33,463 nucleotides of DNA from a virus, in IMG/VR virus record IMGVR_UViG_3300032296_000894, positions 1 to 33,463 of that record. The stretch is one strand, 5' to 3'. Every line of letters begins with the position of its first letter. The first letter of the stretch is position 1. Positions 18,547-24,649 of this stretch are shown piece by piece. The notes beneath the pieces were generated by a model, which was not told the origin of the DNA, did not search any database, and was given only the letters and a program-made list of their open reading frames with translations. A program made the position numbers and the translations under genes.

Positions 18547-18768
18547 GTGGATTATCAGGCGGCTTTTAACATTGCGGTGGCAGTTGCAGCAGCGTTTGGC
18601 GGTTGGACCTTGCGCTCGATTACGACGAGCCTAGAGAACCTTCAGCGCGACCACAAAGAGATGATGAACCAGTTCGTGCGCCGCGATGACTACAAGTCCG
18701 CCTTAGAGCGTATTGAGCAAATCCTGACCCGCATCTGGGACAAGTTGGACGAAAAGGCTGACAAGTGA
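18547..18768 (+). CDS. Small membrane-anchored coiled-coil protein in lysis cassette
   Basis: This 73-residue protein uses a GTG start one base after the previous stop. It has one membrane segment near the N-terminus (FNIAVAVAAAFGGWTL, about 7-22), then a charged amphipathic helix (SLENLQRDHKEMMNQFVRRD, with ERIEQILTRIWDKLDEKADK at the end). This layout is like XhlA/DUF2730-type proteins that accompany holins. It could be an antiholin or a holin partner; the exact role is not determined. It overlaps the next gene by four bases (GTGA). Confidence 0.6.
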   Translation: MDYQAAFNIAVAVAAAFGGWTLRSITTSLENLQRDHKEMMNQFVRRDDYKSALERIEQILTRIWDKLDEKADK

Positions 18769-19241
18769 CCCCGCTGTTCCTAGCGAGGATAGCCCCTTAT
18801 GCGATTATATCGGCACTCGTCATCATCTCCGGGTTTGCAGCAGGACAGTGGATTAAAGAGCAAGGACGCAAAGAACTCAGGCCGCAGATTGAACGACTGG
18901 AGGCCGCCTTGGCTGCGGAACGGGCTGACCGTGCGCGTGCTGAACGCGCTTCAGACTCGTATCAGTTGGAGATTGAGCGCCTTCGTAAACGTACTCTTGA
19001 TCGTGCTGTTAATCGCCCTGTTGTCCGGCTGTGCAACAACGTCCCAGCCACGAGCGACGGGGATGCCGCCCTCAGAACTACTAGTTCCTCCGCCACCACC
19101 GGGAGCGATGAGCGAACTACTGGAACAAATCCTACGCCGGGGCCGGACATCGGAGCCGACCTCTACGCCCTAGCCGCCGCCTGTGACGCGGAAAACGCTA
19201 AACTGCGTGCCTTGCAGGGGTGGGTAAAAGACGGGGGTTAG
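18765..19241 (+). CDS. Rz-like inner membrane spanin (i-spanin)
   Basis: The 158-residue product has an N-terminal membrane helix (about 10-28: APYAIISALVIISGFAAGQW) and then a coiled coil (about 36-76: RPQIERLEAALAAERADRAR, then the LEIERLRKR end). The rest is low-complexity Ser/Thr/Gly. This is the layout of Rz-type inner membrane spanins, which span the periplasm and fuse the inner and outer membranes with the Rz1 lipoprotein. An Rz1-like lipoprotein is encoded in another frame inside this gene, which strongly supports the call. The start is GTG, overlapping the previous stop. Confidence 0.8.
   Translation: MTPLFLARIAPYAIISALVIISGFAAGQWIKEQGRKELRPQIERLEAALAAERADRARAERASDSYQLEIERLRKRTLDRAVNRPVVRLCNNVPATSDGDAALRTTSSSATTGSDERTTGTNPTPGPDIGADLYALAAACDAENAKLRALQGWVKDGG
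18931..19173 (+). CDS. Rz1-like outer membrane lipoprotein (o-spanin) embedded in Rz
   Basis: In the +1 frame relative to the i-spanin, the product contains a signal sequence with a strongly hydrophobic stretch (FVNVLLIVLLIALLSGC) ending in the lipobox LSGC. The mature part is short and Pro-rich (MPPSELLVPPPPPGAMSELL), the hallmark of Rz1 lipoproteins. The whole gene is nested in the i-spanin frame, as in lambda Rz/Rz1. The start is uncertain: no ATG lies close before the signal, so I chose a GTG with a GGAA about ten bases upstream; a TTG at 18973 or the ATG at 18799 are alternatives. About 46 residues would remain after lipid attachment. Confidence 0.75.
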   Translation: MRVLNALQTRISWRLSAFVNVLLIVLLIALLSGCATTSQPRATGMPPSELLVPPPPPGAMSELLEQILRRGRTSEPTSTP

Positions 19242-19242
19242 C

Positions 19243-19614
19243 GTGGATTGGGCGTTCGTACCAAACTTTAAGGCTGACGAGTTCAACTGCTCGCACTGCG
19301 GAAAGAACGAGATGAAGCAGGAGTTTATGAACAAACTCCAAGCCCTGCGTTCTGCCTACGGCAAGCCGATGACGATTACGTCCGGCTACCGCTGCGCTAA
19401 ACATCCTATTGAGGCTAAGAAAGCCAAGCCCGGAGCGCACGCCTCGGGCTGCGCCTGTGACATCGCTGTGGTCGGAGCGGATGCACACCGACTATTGAAG
19501 TTAGCCTTTCAGATGGGCTTTACTGGTATTGGTGTTCAACAAAAAGGTAATGGCCGCTTCATACATTTGGATACTTTGGAGGGCGGTCTAAGACCCAGCG
19601 TTTGGTCATATTAG
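19243..19614 (+). CDS. Endolysin, peptidase M15 family (peptidoglycan peptidase)
   Basis: The 123-residue protein has the zinc-site pattern of Peptidase_M15-type enzymes: ITSGYRCAKHP at about 45-55, HASGCACD (HxxGxAxD) with H66 and D73, and HLD with H108. The family includes D-Ala-D-Ala carboxypeptidases and L-alanyl-D-glutamate endolysins, and the compact size fits a phage endolysin. A Cys-rich N-terminus (FNCSHCGKNEM) is usual in this branch. It lacks a signal peptide, so it needs the holin. It uses a GTG start directly after the i-spanin stop. Confidence 0.85.
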   Translation: MDWAFVPNFKADEFNCSHCGKNEMKQEFMNKLQALRSAYGKPMTITSGYRCAKHPIEAKKAKPGAHASGCACDIAVVGADAHRLLKLAFQMGFTGIGVQQKGNGRFIHLDTLEGGLRPSVWSY

Positions 19615-19623
19615 GAGGCGTAT

Positions 19624-19920
19624 ATGAGAACTGACGGCATACCTGAGCGCTTCCAACTAGCCGGTCATACCATAAAAGTCAAAGTAATTTCGCCCTCCAA
19701 GTGGCGCCACGGCAAAAATTGTGTTGGAATGTGGCTTCCAGACAAATACGAGATACACATCGTAAGTTCTTGTAAAGGCACAAACCGGCAGCAAGTGTGG
19801 GCGCATGAGGCAATCCACGCAATGCTCGACATCGCTGGTCACGATGACCTTAGCCGCGATGAGCAATTTGTAGATCGAATCGGACACTTGCTGCAACAGA
19901 TGCTCACTACTATGGGGTAA
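19624..19920 (+). CDS. Zincin-like (HExxH) small protein
   Basis: This 98-residue protein has an AGGAGG site before its ATG. It carries VWAHEAIHAMLDIAG with the HExxH metalloprotease motif at 61-65 and a possible third ligand in the acidic DDLSRDEQFVDRIGHLLQQM helix (74-93). The fold recalls ImmA/IrrE or SprT-like zincins, which are common in phages as small free proteins. Substrate and role are unknown; by family they could cleave a repressor or a host protein. It sits between the endolysin and a metallophosphoesterase, three bases from the latter. Confidence 0.65.
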   Translation: MRTDGIPERFQLAGHTIKVKVISPSKWRHGKNCVGMWLPDKYEIHIVSSCKGTNRQQVWAHEAIHAMLDIAGHDDLSRDEQFVDRIGHLLQQMLTTMG

Positions 19921-19923
19921 GCA

Positions 19924-20988
19924 ATGCGAGCAAAGGCAACCGACGATCAAATACTAGCGGCGCTACAGGAAGCCAACGGGATACGAGCAAAGGTCGCTAT
20001 CAAGTTTGGATTGAACGAGCGCAGCCTGCTGATGCGGATAAAGAAGATGAAGGAGAAGGGGTATACGATTCCCGACTCCACGTATCAGCAGGGACAGCAG
20101 ATTGTAGAAAAACCGGGGTTTTCGTTTACCCCGTTGCCTGACGACGATATTCCGATTGAAGAGTTAGTCGCTCATCGGAAAAAACAATTTGCCCAGAAAC
20201 AGAGGCACGAAGAGGCTTCTAAACTTATCCCTGTCAGGGTCACAATTGATGGCCCGGTAGGCATCTTGCATTTCGGCGATCCGCACGTTGATGACGACGG
20301 CACGGACATTGGCCTGCTAGAAAAGCATGCTTTATTAGTACGCAATACTAAAGGCTTGTTTGCGGCCAACGTGGGCGACTCAACAAACGCATGGGTAGGC
20401 AGGCTCGCTCGATTGTATGCAGAGCAGTCCACGTCTGCCGCACAGGCTTGGAAACTGGCCGAATGGTTCTTAGGGCTGTGTCCGTGGTTGTACATGATTG
20501 GAGGCAACCACGACCTATGGGCTGGGGCCGGAGACCCTCTTAAATGGATTACGAAGTCTCAGGGGACGATGTATCGGCCATCCGAGTGCCGCATCCAATT
20601 GCAATTCCAGAATGACGCCAGAGTCCGTATAAACGCTCGCCATGATTTTTCCGGCTCGTCGATTTGGAACCCAGCGCACGGGCCGATGAAGGCCTTAACG
20701 ATGGGCGTCAGAGACCACGTAGCAGTAGCGGGCCATAAGCACGAGTCGGCGTATGCCGTTCTTAAAGACCCAGATAGCGGCATTACCATGCACGCTTGCA
20801 AGGTGGCCTCGTATAAGACTTACGATAGATACAGCAAGGAGAGAGGGTTTAGAGACATGACCCTTTCGCCTTGTGCGGTCACGATCATTGACCCATATTT
20901 GCCGCCAGAGCATCCCGATTTGGTCAAGGTGTTCTGGGACCCTGACGAGGGGGTGGACTTCCTTAAATTTAAGCGCAGGAAGTTCTAG
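19924..20988 (+). CDS. Calcineurin-like metallophosphoesterase
   Basis: This 354-residue protein has the motifs of the metallophosphoesterase superfamily: HFGDPHVD (D119, H121), NVGDSTN (D152), GGNHDLW (N195, H196, D197), a histidine at H240 and AGHKHE (H271, H273). The first 50 residues look like a helix-turn-helix module (DDQILAALQEANGIRAKVAI, then FGLNERSLLMRIKKMK), so it may bind DNA. The family includes nucleases of the Mre11/SbcD type and many phage relatives of unknown substrate. Its stop overlaps the stop of the opposite-strand HNH gene (CTAG), leaving no room for a terminator. Confidence 0.8.
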   Translation: MRAKATDDQILAALQEANGIRAKVAIKFGLNERSLLMRIKKMKEKGYTIPDSTYQQGQQIVEKPGFSFTPLPDDDIPIEELVAHRKKQFAQKQRHEEASKLIPVRVTIDGPVGILHFGDPHVDDDGTDIGLLEKHALLVRNTKGLFAANVGDSTNAWVGRLARLYAEQSTSAAQAWKLAEWFLGLCPWLYMIGGNHDLWAGAGDPLKWITKSQGTMYRPSECRIQLQFQNDARVRINARHDFSGSSIWNPAHGPMKALTMGVRDHVAVAGHKHESAYAVLKDPDSGITMHACKVASYKTYDRYSKERGFRDMTLSPCAVTIIDPYLPPEHPDLVKVFWDPDEGVDFLKFKRRKF

Positions 20989-21593
20989 GGCATATCAGGC
21001 CACCTGCGATTGTTCTTGGAGTAGTTTTCTATCGCAGGAATAATTTGCAGGTTGGCCTCACAGTGCAGCCCGCACACTAATTCTGAAATTAAAGGAACTA
21101 TGTGATCCACATGATGCCCCGGCTTGCTTTGGCACTCTTGGTATATACGCGATATTGCGTCGCCATTCGCCCATAACGGAATAGCATTTCTAAGCGCCGC
21201 CCGTCGCTTGCCGGTCATTGCGGCAACGGCAGCAGGGTTATTCTTTTTCCATGCGGACTTCCACGCCCGCGCCTTTTCGCGGTTTTGTGCAGACCATTCA
21301 CGGGATCGTGCGTTTTCAACTTCGCGGCCAACGCTCTCGATTCGCCGCTTATACGCCACGCCACGGTTACGCTGGTTCCAGCGCTTTGAGGCTGCTCGCG
21401 TCTTGTCTCGATTGTTTTCCGCCCACTGCTTATATCGGGCGTAATACTTGTCGTGGTTATCGCGCTGCCACTGCGCGGAGTCAGCAGAGTTACACGGCTT
21501 GCAACGGGATTTATGGCCGTCCTTTGACGACTTAAACCGATGGAATTCAGTTAGTGGTTTGATTTGAAGGCACTTGGTGCATTGCTTCTGCAT
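20985..21593 (-). CDS. HNH homing-type endonuclease
   Basis: I begin this 202-residue protein at MQKQCTKC. It has an N-terminal zinc site (C5, C8, C31, C34), then a long basic helical stretch (about 40-135). The HNH domain at the C-terminus is HHVDHIVP (H161, D163, H164), then N181 in ANLQII and N190/K193 in ENYSKNN. This is the layout of free-standing HNH endonucleases that often spread as selfish elements in phage genomes. The gene overlaps the small gene at 21547-21801 by 47 bases and meets the phosphoesterase stop head-on, consistent with insertion. A TACAAT hexamer lies exactly six bases before the ATG. Confidence 0.8.
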   Translation of the reverse strand: MQKQCTKCLQIKPLTEFHRFKSSKDGHKSRCKPCNSADSAQWQRDNHDKYYARYKQWAENNRDKTRAASKRWNQRNRGVAYKRRIESVGREVENARSREWSAQNREKARAWKSAWKKNNPAAVAAMTGKRRAALRNAIPLWANGDAISRIYQECQSKPGHHVDHIVPLISELVCGLHCEANLQIIPAIENYSKNNRRWPDMP

Positions 21594-21801
21594 TATCCAA
21601 TTGTACACCAACCGCAGGCTTGGCGGCGGCGCTGAATATCTCAGCCCGTTCGCGGTTTGCACGCAGGGTGCAGTACCGCTGGTGCAAGCGCTTGAGGAAC
21701 GTGGAACGCCGCTGACCGGCAATCTCCTCGTCCAAGAGTGCCTTAACCTCGGCCTCGTTAAACAGATTCAGGTTTTGGTTCAATACGCGCCAGTTCTTCA
21801 T
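21547..21801 (-). CDS. Small helical protein of unknown function
   Basis: This 84-residue protein has a charged helical core (EAEVKALLDEEIAGQRRSTF, then LKRLHQRYCTLRANRERAEI). The L.RLHQRY..LRA.RER.E pattern looks like a conserved small phage protein of unknown role. The C-terminal 25 residues overlap the HNH gene in another frame and look less coherent, so the end may have been altered when that gene arrived. There is no Shine-Dalgarno, but a TTGCAG-N18-TACAAT promoter-like pair stands so close that transcription could start at the ATG itself. Confidence 0.6.
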   Translation of the reverse strand: MKNWRVLNQNLNLFNEAEVKALLDEEIAGQRRSTFLKRLHQRYCTLRANRERAEIFSAAAKPAVGVQLDNAEAMHQVPSNQTTN

Positions 21802-21807
21802 GGCCGT

Positions 21808-21837
21808 ATTGTAAATGAATTATTTAAGGCGCTGCAA
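21808..21837 (-). promoter_or_regulatory. Candidate promoter giving a leaderless start
   Basis: On the minus strand, TTGCAG (21837-21832) and TACAAT (21813-21808) are 18 bases apart. Six bases separate the -10 from the ATG at 21801, so the expected transcription start coincides with the start codon. No ribosome binding site is present. The call rests on hexamer match alone. Confidence 0.4.
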
Positions 21838-22128
21838 GTAAAGTGCCTGTAGGGCGCATACGGTGTCGTCCGGGTCACGGGCTTCGTACCACTCGCCCCT
21901 CGGCTGGAAGAAGCCCTGAAAGCGTTTCTGGCCTTCTGACAGCCGCCCGCCCTTAGCCTTGACTTCTATCCAGCAAATCCACGCCATACCGTCGTGCATT
22001 GGCTTGACGGCCAACAGGTCAGGGATGTCGTGCCCTGCCGAGGCGTAGTCGATGACCTCGAAGTTCGCCTTACGTAAGGCTTCTACGATGTCGGTGTGGT
22101 TGTTGTCTCGACGTTTGGCGTAGCGCAT
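21820..22128 (-). CDS. PD-(D/E)XK nuclease (VRR-NUC/resolvase-like)
   Basis: This 102-residue protein has the compact nuclease layout: an N-terminal helix with E16 (DIVEALRKANFEVIDYAS), then AGHDIPDLLAV with D37 and CWIEVKAKGGRLSEGQKRF with E55, K57 and Q67. D...E-x-K with a trailing GGRLSEGQ.RF is the VRR-NUC/Holliday junction resolvase-like signature. It would cut branched or flapped DNA with a divalent metal. It lies two bases after the TGT-like gene, in the same operon. A role in recombination or in cutting replication intermediates is likely. Confidence 0.75.
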   Translation of the reverse strand: MRYAKRRDNNHTDIVEALRKANFEVIDYASAGHDIPDLLAVKPMHDGMAWICWIEVKAKGGRLSEGQKRFQGFFQPRGEWYEARDPDDTVCALQALYLQRLK

Positions 22129-22130
22129 CT

Positions 22131-22871
22131 TTAACCAAATAACTCAAAATTCTGATAAGCGGCTATTGCGGATTCCGACCAGTACGCCGCACTTGCGTGA
22201 CGTTCAATTCGCTCCATTAAACATACGGCTCGAACGTAGCGCGATGTCATAGCATATGGCCCTTTCCACGCCGTATCCATGCCGACGTTGCGTGAGACAT
22301 AACAACTATCTGCACTGGCTAATGGTAACTTGCTAAAAACACCGGGGTCTAACATTCGCAAGCCGTGCAATTTAACCCTCGGATGTCCTTGTTCGTCGCA
22401 AATCACCCGCATTGCATCTGCAATACGTTTCCACCACAAATCGTTTCCAACGCTGGCATAAGCCCCAGAGGAACCCAAGGCAATCCGAGGATATTCTAAA
22501 AGGCGCTCAAGTCGATCCAACGACTCGTGCATGTGCCATACCGGAACAGATGAGTGTTTCGGTAATCCCCAATCTCGCAGCAAAGCGTCATTGTCGCTTT
22601 CAGTGCCATCAATCTTGTCCGGTATCACGCACCAATCAACTGCGGGATGTCGAATCCACTTTTCGGCCCAATTTGCATACCCGGAAAAATCATATGTCTT
22701 GTTTTGACGCCACGCGCTGAATGCCCCGTTGTCTAAAACAACGGACTGGCAAATCTCTGCTGCAATTTCAATTTGCTGCGGATGCTCGTAACTTACCATT
22801 GCATGTCGCGCCGCAAACGACTTAATCATGTCGCCGATTGGGGTCATGGGTGTTCCGTGATAATGAATCAT
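22131..22871 (-). CDS. TGT/DpdA-like (tRNA/DNA transglycosylase-like) protein
   Basis: I start this at the ATG overlapping the stop of the upstream small gene (ATGA), with a GGAAG site eight bases before it, giving 246 residues. The layout suggests the barrel fold of the queuine tRNA-ribosyltransferase/DpdA group. VLDNGAFSAW (D47) takes the place of the TDSGGF catalytic motif, ALGSSGAY at 131-138 recalls the GG(L)AVGE region, and PLASADS (D188) could hold the nucleophilic Asp. DpdA enzymes swap guanine in DNA for 7-deazaguanines, which protects phage DNA. No queC/queD/queE/folE-type gene is visible here. The assignment rests on motif reading, so a different TIM-barrel activity is possible. 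Confidence 0.5.
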   Translation of the reverse strand: MIHYHGTPMTPIGDMIKSFAARHAMVSYEHPQQIEIAAEICQSVVLDNGAFSAWRQNKTYDFSGYANWAEKWIRHPAVDWCVIPDKIDGTESDNDALLRDWGLPKHSSVPVWHMHESLDRLERLLEYPRIALGSSGAYASVGNDLWWKRIADAMRVICDEQGHPRVKLHGLRMLDPGVFSKLPLASADSCYVSRNVGMDTAWKGPYAMTSRYVRAVCLMERIERHASAAYWSESAIAAYQNFELFG

Positions 22872-23056
22872 GGAACGTGCTTCCATCGTTTACGAGCCAT
22901 TACATCCTTAACCGCTTTTGGGCTAATTCCGTATTTGCGGGCTAATGATTTGTCAGTTAATTTATTACGCAATGCTTGAGCCTTTCTGATTTTTTTCACA
23001 ATCTCAACCGTCATCGTAGCGTTTGGATTTTCTTCGCCGATTTTGCCCCATGCCAT
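22868..23056 (-). CDS. Small helix-turn-helix protein
   Basis: This 62-residue protein is mostly one HTH module: EIVKKIRKAQALRNKLTDKS, then LARKYGISPKAVKDVMARKR and a WKHV end. The pattern LTD..LA.KYGIS...V..V..RK.WKHV is common in DNA-binding modules attached to HNH homing endonucleases, but here it stands alone. It could be a regulator, or a remnant of a homing endonuclease. AGGGG lies nine bases before the ATG. It is coupled to the TGT-like gene through an ATGA overlap. Confidence 0.65.
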   Translation of the reverse strand: MAWGKIGEENPNATMTVEIVKKIRKAQALRNKLTDKSLARKYGISPKAVKDVMARKRWKHVP

Positions 23057-23060
23057 TGCT

Positions 23061-23396
23061 TCATCCCCTGTTCGTCGTTGATTCGTGCGGTTTACACCTA
23101 GCCTTCAACTTCGTCACGCCCGGCTCGCCCCACAGTTCCCTCACCATTCCCCGAACGTGCGGGTCGCCGTATGCCTCCGTGGCATCGTCCAGCGAACGCA
23201 GGATGTCGCCCACGTAGTTCTTCAGCCACGAGGTGCGCTCCGCACGCTGCGACCAGTCGCCTACGCCGATCCGAGCAAGGTACGCATCGGCTAACCGCAG
23301 TTTGCCAAATGGCGTGTGCTTGACGCTTTCCCAATACCGCACGTTGGCCTGTGACGCCCACGATATGTCGGTGCTATTTGTGACTGGATTATTCAT
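23061..23396 (-). CDS. Conserved-looking phage protein of unknown function
   Basis: The 111-residue product is mainly helical and polar, with W-rich segments (ISWASQANVRYWESVKHTPF), then ADAYLARIGVGDWSQRAERT, SWLKNYVGDILRSLDDATEA and a GDPHVRGMVRELWGEPG block. I do not recognise the family. It is the second gene of the leftward operon, overlapping the Cro-like gene by eight bases, with GAAGG before the ATG. The antisense and alternative frames here are weaker. Confidence 0.55.
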   Translation of the reverse strand: MNNPVTNSTDISWASQANVRYWESVKHTPFGKLRLADAYLARIGVGDWSQRAERTSWLKNYVGDILRSLDDATEAYGDPHVRGMVRELWGEPGVTKLKARCKPHESTTNRG

Positions 23397-23547
23397 TGAC
23401 CTTCAGCACGCATTGAATTTGATAGAGGCGCAACGCAGGAATCTTGTCTTCCTTGAACCAGCGCAGCACAGCCTGCCGGGTTACGCCCAACGCCCGAGCA
23501 ATCTCGCTCTGGGAACCATAAATCTTCAGTAGTTGTTTCGGTGTCAT
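23389..23547 (-). CDS. Cro-like helix-turn-helix regulator
   Basis: This 52-residue protein is a single small HTH domain: GSQSEIARALGVTRQAVLRW at about 11-30, with FKEDKIPALRLYQIQCVL after it. The SQSEIA..LGV..QAV..W pattern and the length are typical of Cro/YdaS regulators. It is the first gene of the leftward operon and faces the recombination operon across a short promoter region with an 18-base palindrome, its likely operator. The ATG has no Shine-Dalgarno and lies seven bases after a TACTGT -10 hexamer, so the mRNA may be leaderless, as known for lambda cI from PRM. Confidence 0.8.
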   Translation of the reverse strand: MTPKQLLKIYGSQSEIARALGVTRQAVLRWFKEDKIPALRLYQIQCVLKVNE

Positions 23548-23554
23548 AGATTGC

Positions 23555-23583
23555 ACAGTAACAGGTGTTGACAGTATCGTCAA
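23555..23583 (-). promoter_or_regulatory. Leftward promoter of the Cro-like operon
   Basis: TTGACG (23583-23578) and TACTGT (23560-23555) are 17 bases apart on the minus strand. The -35 lies in the right arm of the palindrome at 23567-23584. The -10 is seven bases before the ATG of the Cro-like gene. Confidence 0.65.
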
Positions 23584-23584
23584 C
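23567..23584. promoter_or_regulatory. Palindromic operator shared by two divergent promoters
   Basis: GTTGAC-AGTATC-GTCAAC is a perfect 6-6-6 inverted repeat. Each arm supplies a -35 hexamer, TTGACA for the rightward and TTGACG for the leftward promoter. A dimeric HTH protein such as the Cro-like product would block both promoters at once. That the Cro-like protein binds here is inference. Confidence 0.65.
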
Positions 23585-23595
23585 GGGAGTATACT
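23568..23595 (+). promoter_or_regulatory. Rightward early promoter of the recombination operon
   Basis: A perfect TTGACA and a TATACT are separated by 16 bases. The expected start is near 23602, giving a leader of about 27 bases to the GGAG and ATG of the first gene. It is the best sigma70-like promoter I see in the window. Confidence 0.75.
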
Positions 23596-23628
23596 GCACT
23601 TCGGGGATTGGCCCCGATGGAGAAAGCA

Positions 23629-23841
23629 ATGGAAGACGATTATCAAATCTTGGCCGAGCAGGAACGTGACCGACTCATGGAGTTGCACTGCCGCGCCGAA
23701 CACGCCGCCTTCAACGTCATCGAAGGCTTAAACGAACTCAACCGCATCGAAGCCGAAGGCGCTTTTAAACTGCACCAAGCGTTTGCCGAGTGCATCGCTG
23801 CGATTGACGCCGCATCCGCCAAACTGAGGAACCCGCAATGA
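23629..23841 (+). CDS. Small helical early protein
   Basis: I start this at the third in-frame candidate, an ATG with GGAG six bases before it; the earlier TTG and ATG lie upstream of or within that site. The 70-residue protein is acidic and almost entirely helical (DDYQILAEQERDRLMELHCR, then AEHAAFNVIEGLNELNRIEA). The first gene of an early operon is often a host-takeover or regulatory protein, but nothing here identifies a function. It overlaps the ERF gene by four bases (ATGA). Confidence 0.6.
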   Translation: MEDDYQILAEQERDRLMELHCRAEHAAFNVIEGLNELNRIEAEGAFKLHQAFAECIAAIDAASAKLRNPQ

Positions 23842-24413
23842 AGGTCTACGAGAAGATTGCCGCTGTCACCGCCGAACTATCCAAGATCGGCATCAGCAAA
23901 GACAGCAAGAACCAGTCGCAGGGCTACGCTTTCCGTGGCATCGACGCCGTTTACGGTGCGCTCTCGCCGCTGCTGTCAAAGCACGGCCTGTGCATCCTGC
24001 CTCGCGTCACCGACCGACAGGTTATCGAGCGCCAGAACCGCCAAGGCACTGCGCTGTTCTACGTCACGCTGACCGTAGAGTTTGACTTCGTAGCCGCCGA
24101 AGACGGCAGCAAGCACACGGTCATTACCGTAGGTGAGGCGATGGACTCGGGCGACAAGGCCAGCAACAAGGCCATGTCTGCCGCCTACAAGTATGCCGCC
24201 TTCCAAGCGTTCTGCATCCCGACCGAGGGCGACAACGACGCCGACTCGCAGACGCATGAAGTCGCCGCAGCCACTACCGATCCTGCCGTTGAAGCGGCAG
24301 TACAACTAGCAGCCACTATCGAGGAGTTAAACGGAATATGGAAAAGCCTAAACGCAAGCGAGCGAAAGGTGCATCTGAGCCTGTTCAGCGAAAAGAAAAG
24401 CAAGTTGGCCTAA
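23838..24413 (+). CDS. erf: ERF superfamily single-strand annealing protein
   Basis: The 191-residue protein has the ERF family pattern: VYEKIAAVTAELSKIGISKD, then GYAFRGIDAVYGALSPLLSK, LFYVTLTVEFDFVAAEDGS and the GEAMDSGDKASNKAMSAAYK block, followed by YAAFQAFCIPTEG. P22 Erf is the founder of the family. These proteins anneal complementary single strands during phage recombination. A YqaJ-type exonuclease that would make those single strands is encoded at 25744. The C-terminal 45 residues are variable, ending with an acidic/basic tail. Confidence 0.88.
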   Translation: MKVYEKIAAVTAELSKIGISKDSKNQSQGYAFRGIDAVYGALSPLLSKHGLCILPRVTDRQVIERQNRQGTALFYVTLTVEFDFVAAEDGSKHTVITVGEAMDSGDKASNKAMSAAYKYAAFQAFCIPTEGDNDADSQTHEVAAATTDPAVEAAVQLAATIEELNGIWKSLNASERKVHLSLFSEKKSKLA

Positions 24414-24433
24414 GCCTAAAGGAGCAGAGGCTA

Positions 24434-24649
24434 ATGAAAGAAATACTGAATGATGTTGAGTCATACATCGTGGCTTGGTCGCTGACCAATACCGTCGAAA
24501 CGATGGAGCAGATGATCAAGGAGCGTAAGGCTGGTGCGTATCCAAACGGCGTGTTTGAAAAGAACAAGGCCAAAGACCTGCGCTTGCTGAAAGATCATCG
24601 TGATGCGGCTGAGATTGTCTTGTCTTGGTACAAGGTGCCGAGCGCATGA
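24434..24649 (+). CDS. Small protein downstream of ERF, function unknown
   Basis: I start this at the ATG with GGAG nine bases upstream, giving 71 residues; an upstream ATG at 24338 would overlap ERF by 76 bases and add a Lys-rich head. The protein is helical (MKEILNDVESYIVAWSLTNT, then VETMEQMIKERKAGAYPNGV and KDLRLLKDHRDAAEIVLSWY). I do not know the family. It overlaps the next gene by four bases. It could assist ERF or the exonuclease, but this is only context. Confidence 0.5.
   Translation: MKEILNDVESYIVAWSLTNTVETMEQMIKERKAGAYPNGVFEKNKAKDLRLLKDHRDAAEIVLSWYKVPSA

Noticed and set aside
23098-23361. An alternative 87-codon minus-strand frame in the second gene of the leftward operon
   Set aside because: Its product is rich in Arg, Cys and Gly and lacks a ribosome binding site, while the frame at 23061-23396 has coherent helices and start-stop coupling.
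24338-24649. A -1 frameshift that would fuse ERF with the next gene
   Set aside because: The overlap shows only A-rich codons without a standard slippery heptamer, and the next gene has its own GGAG and ATG at 24434.
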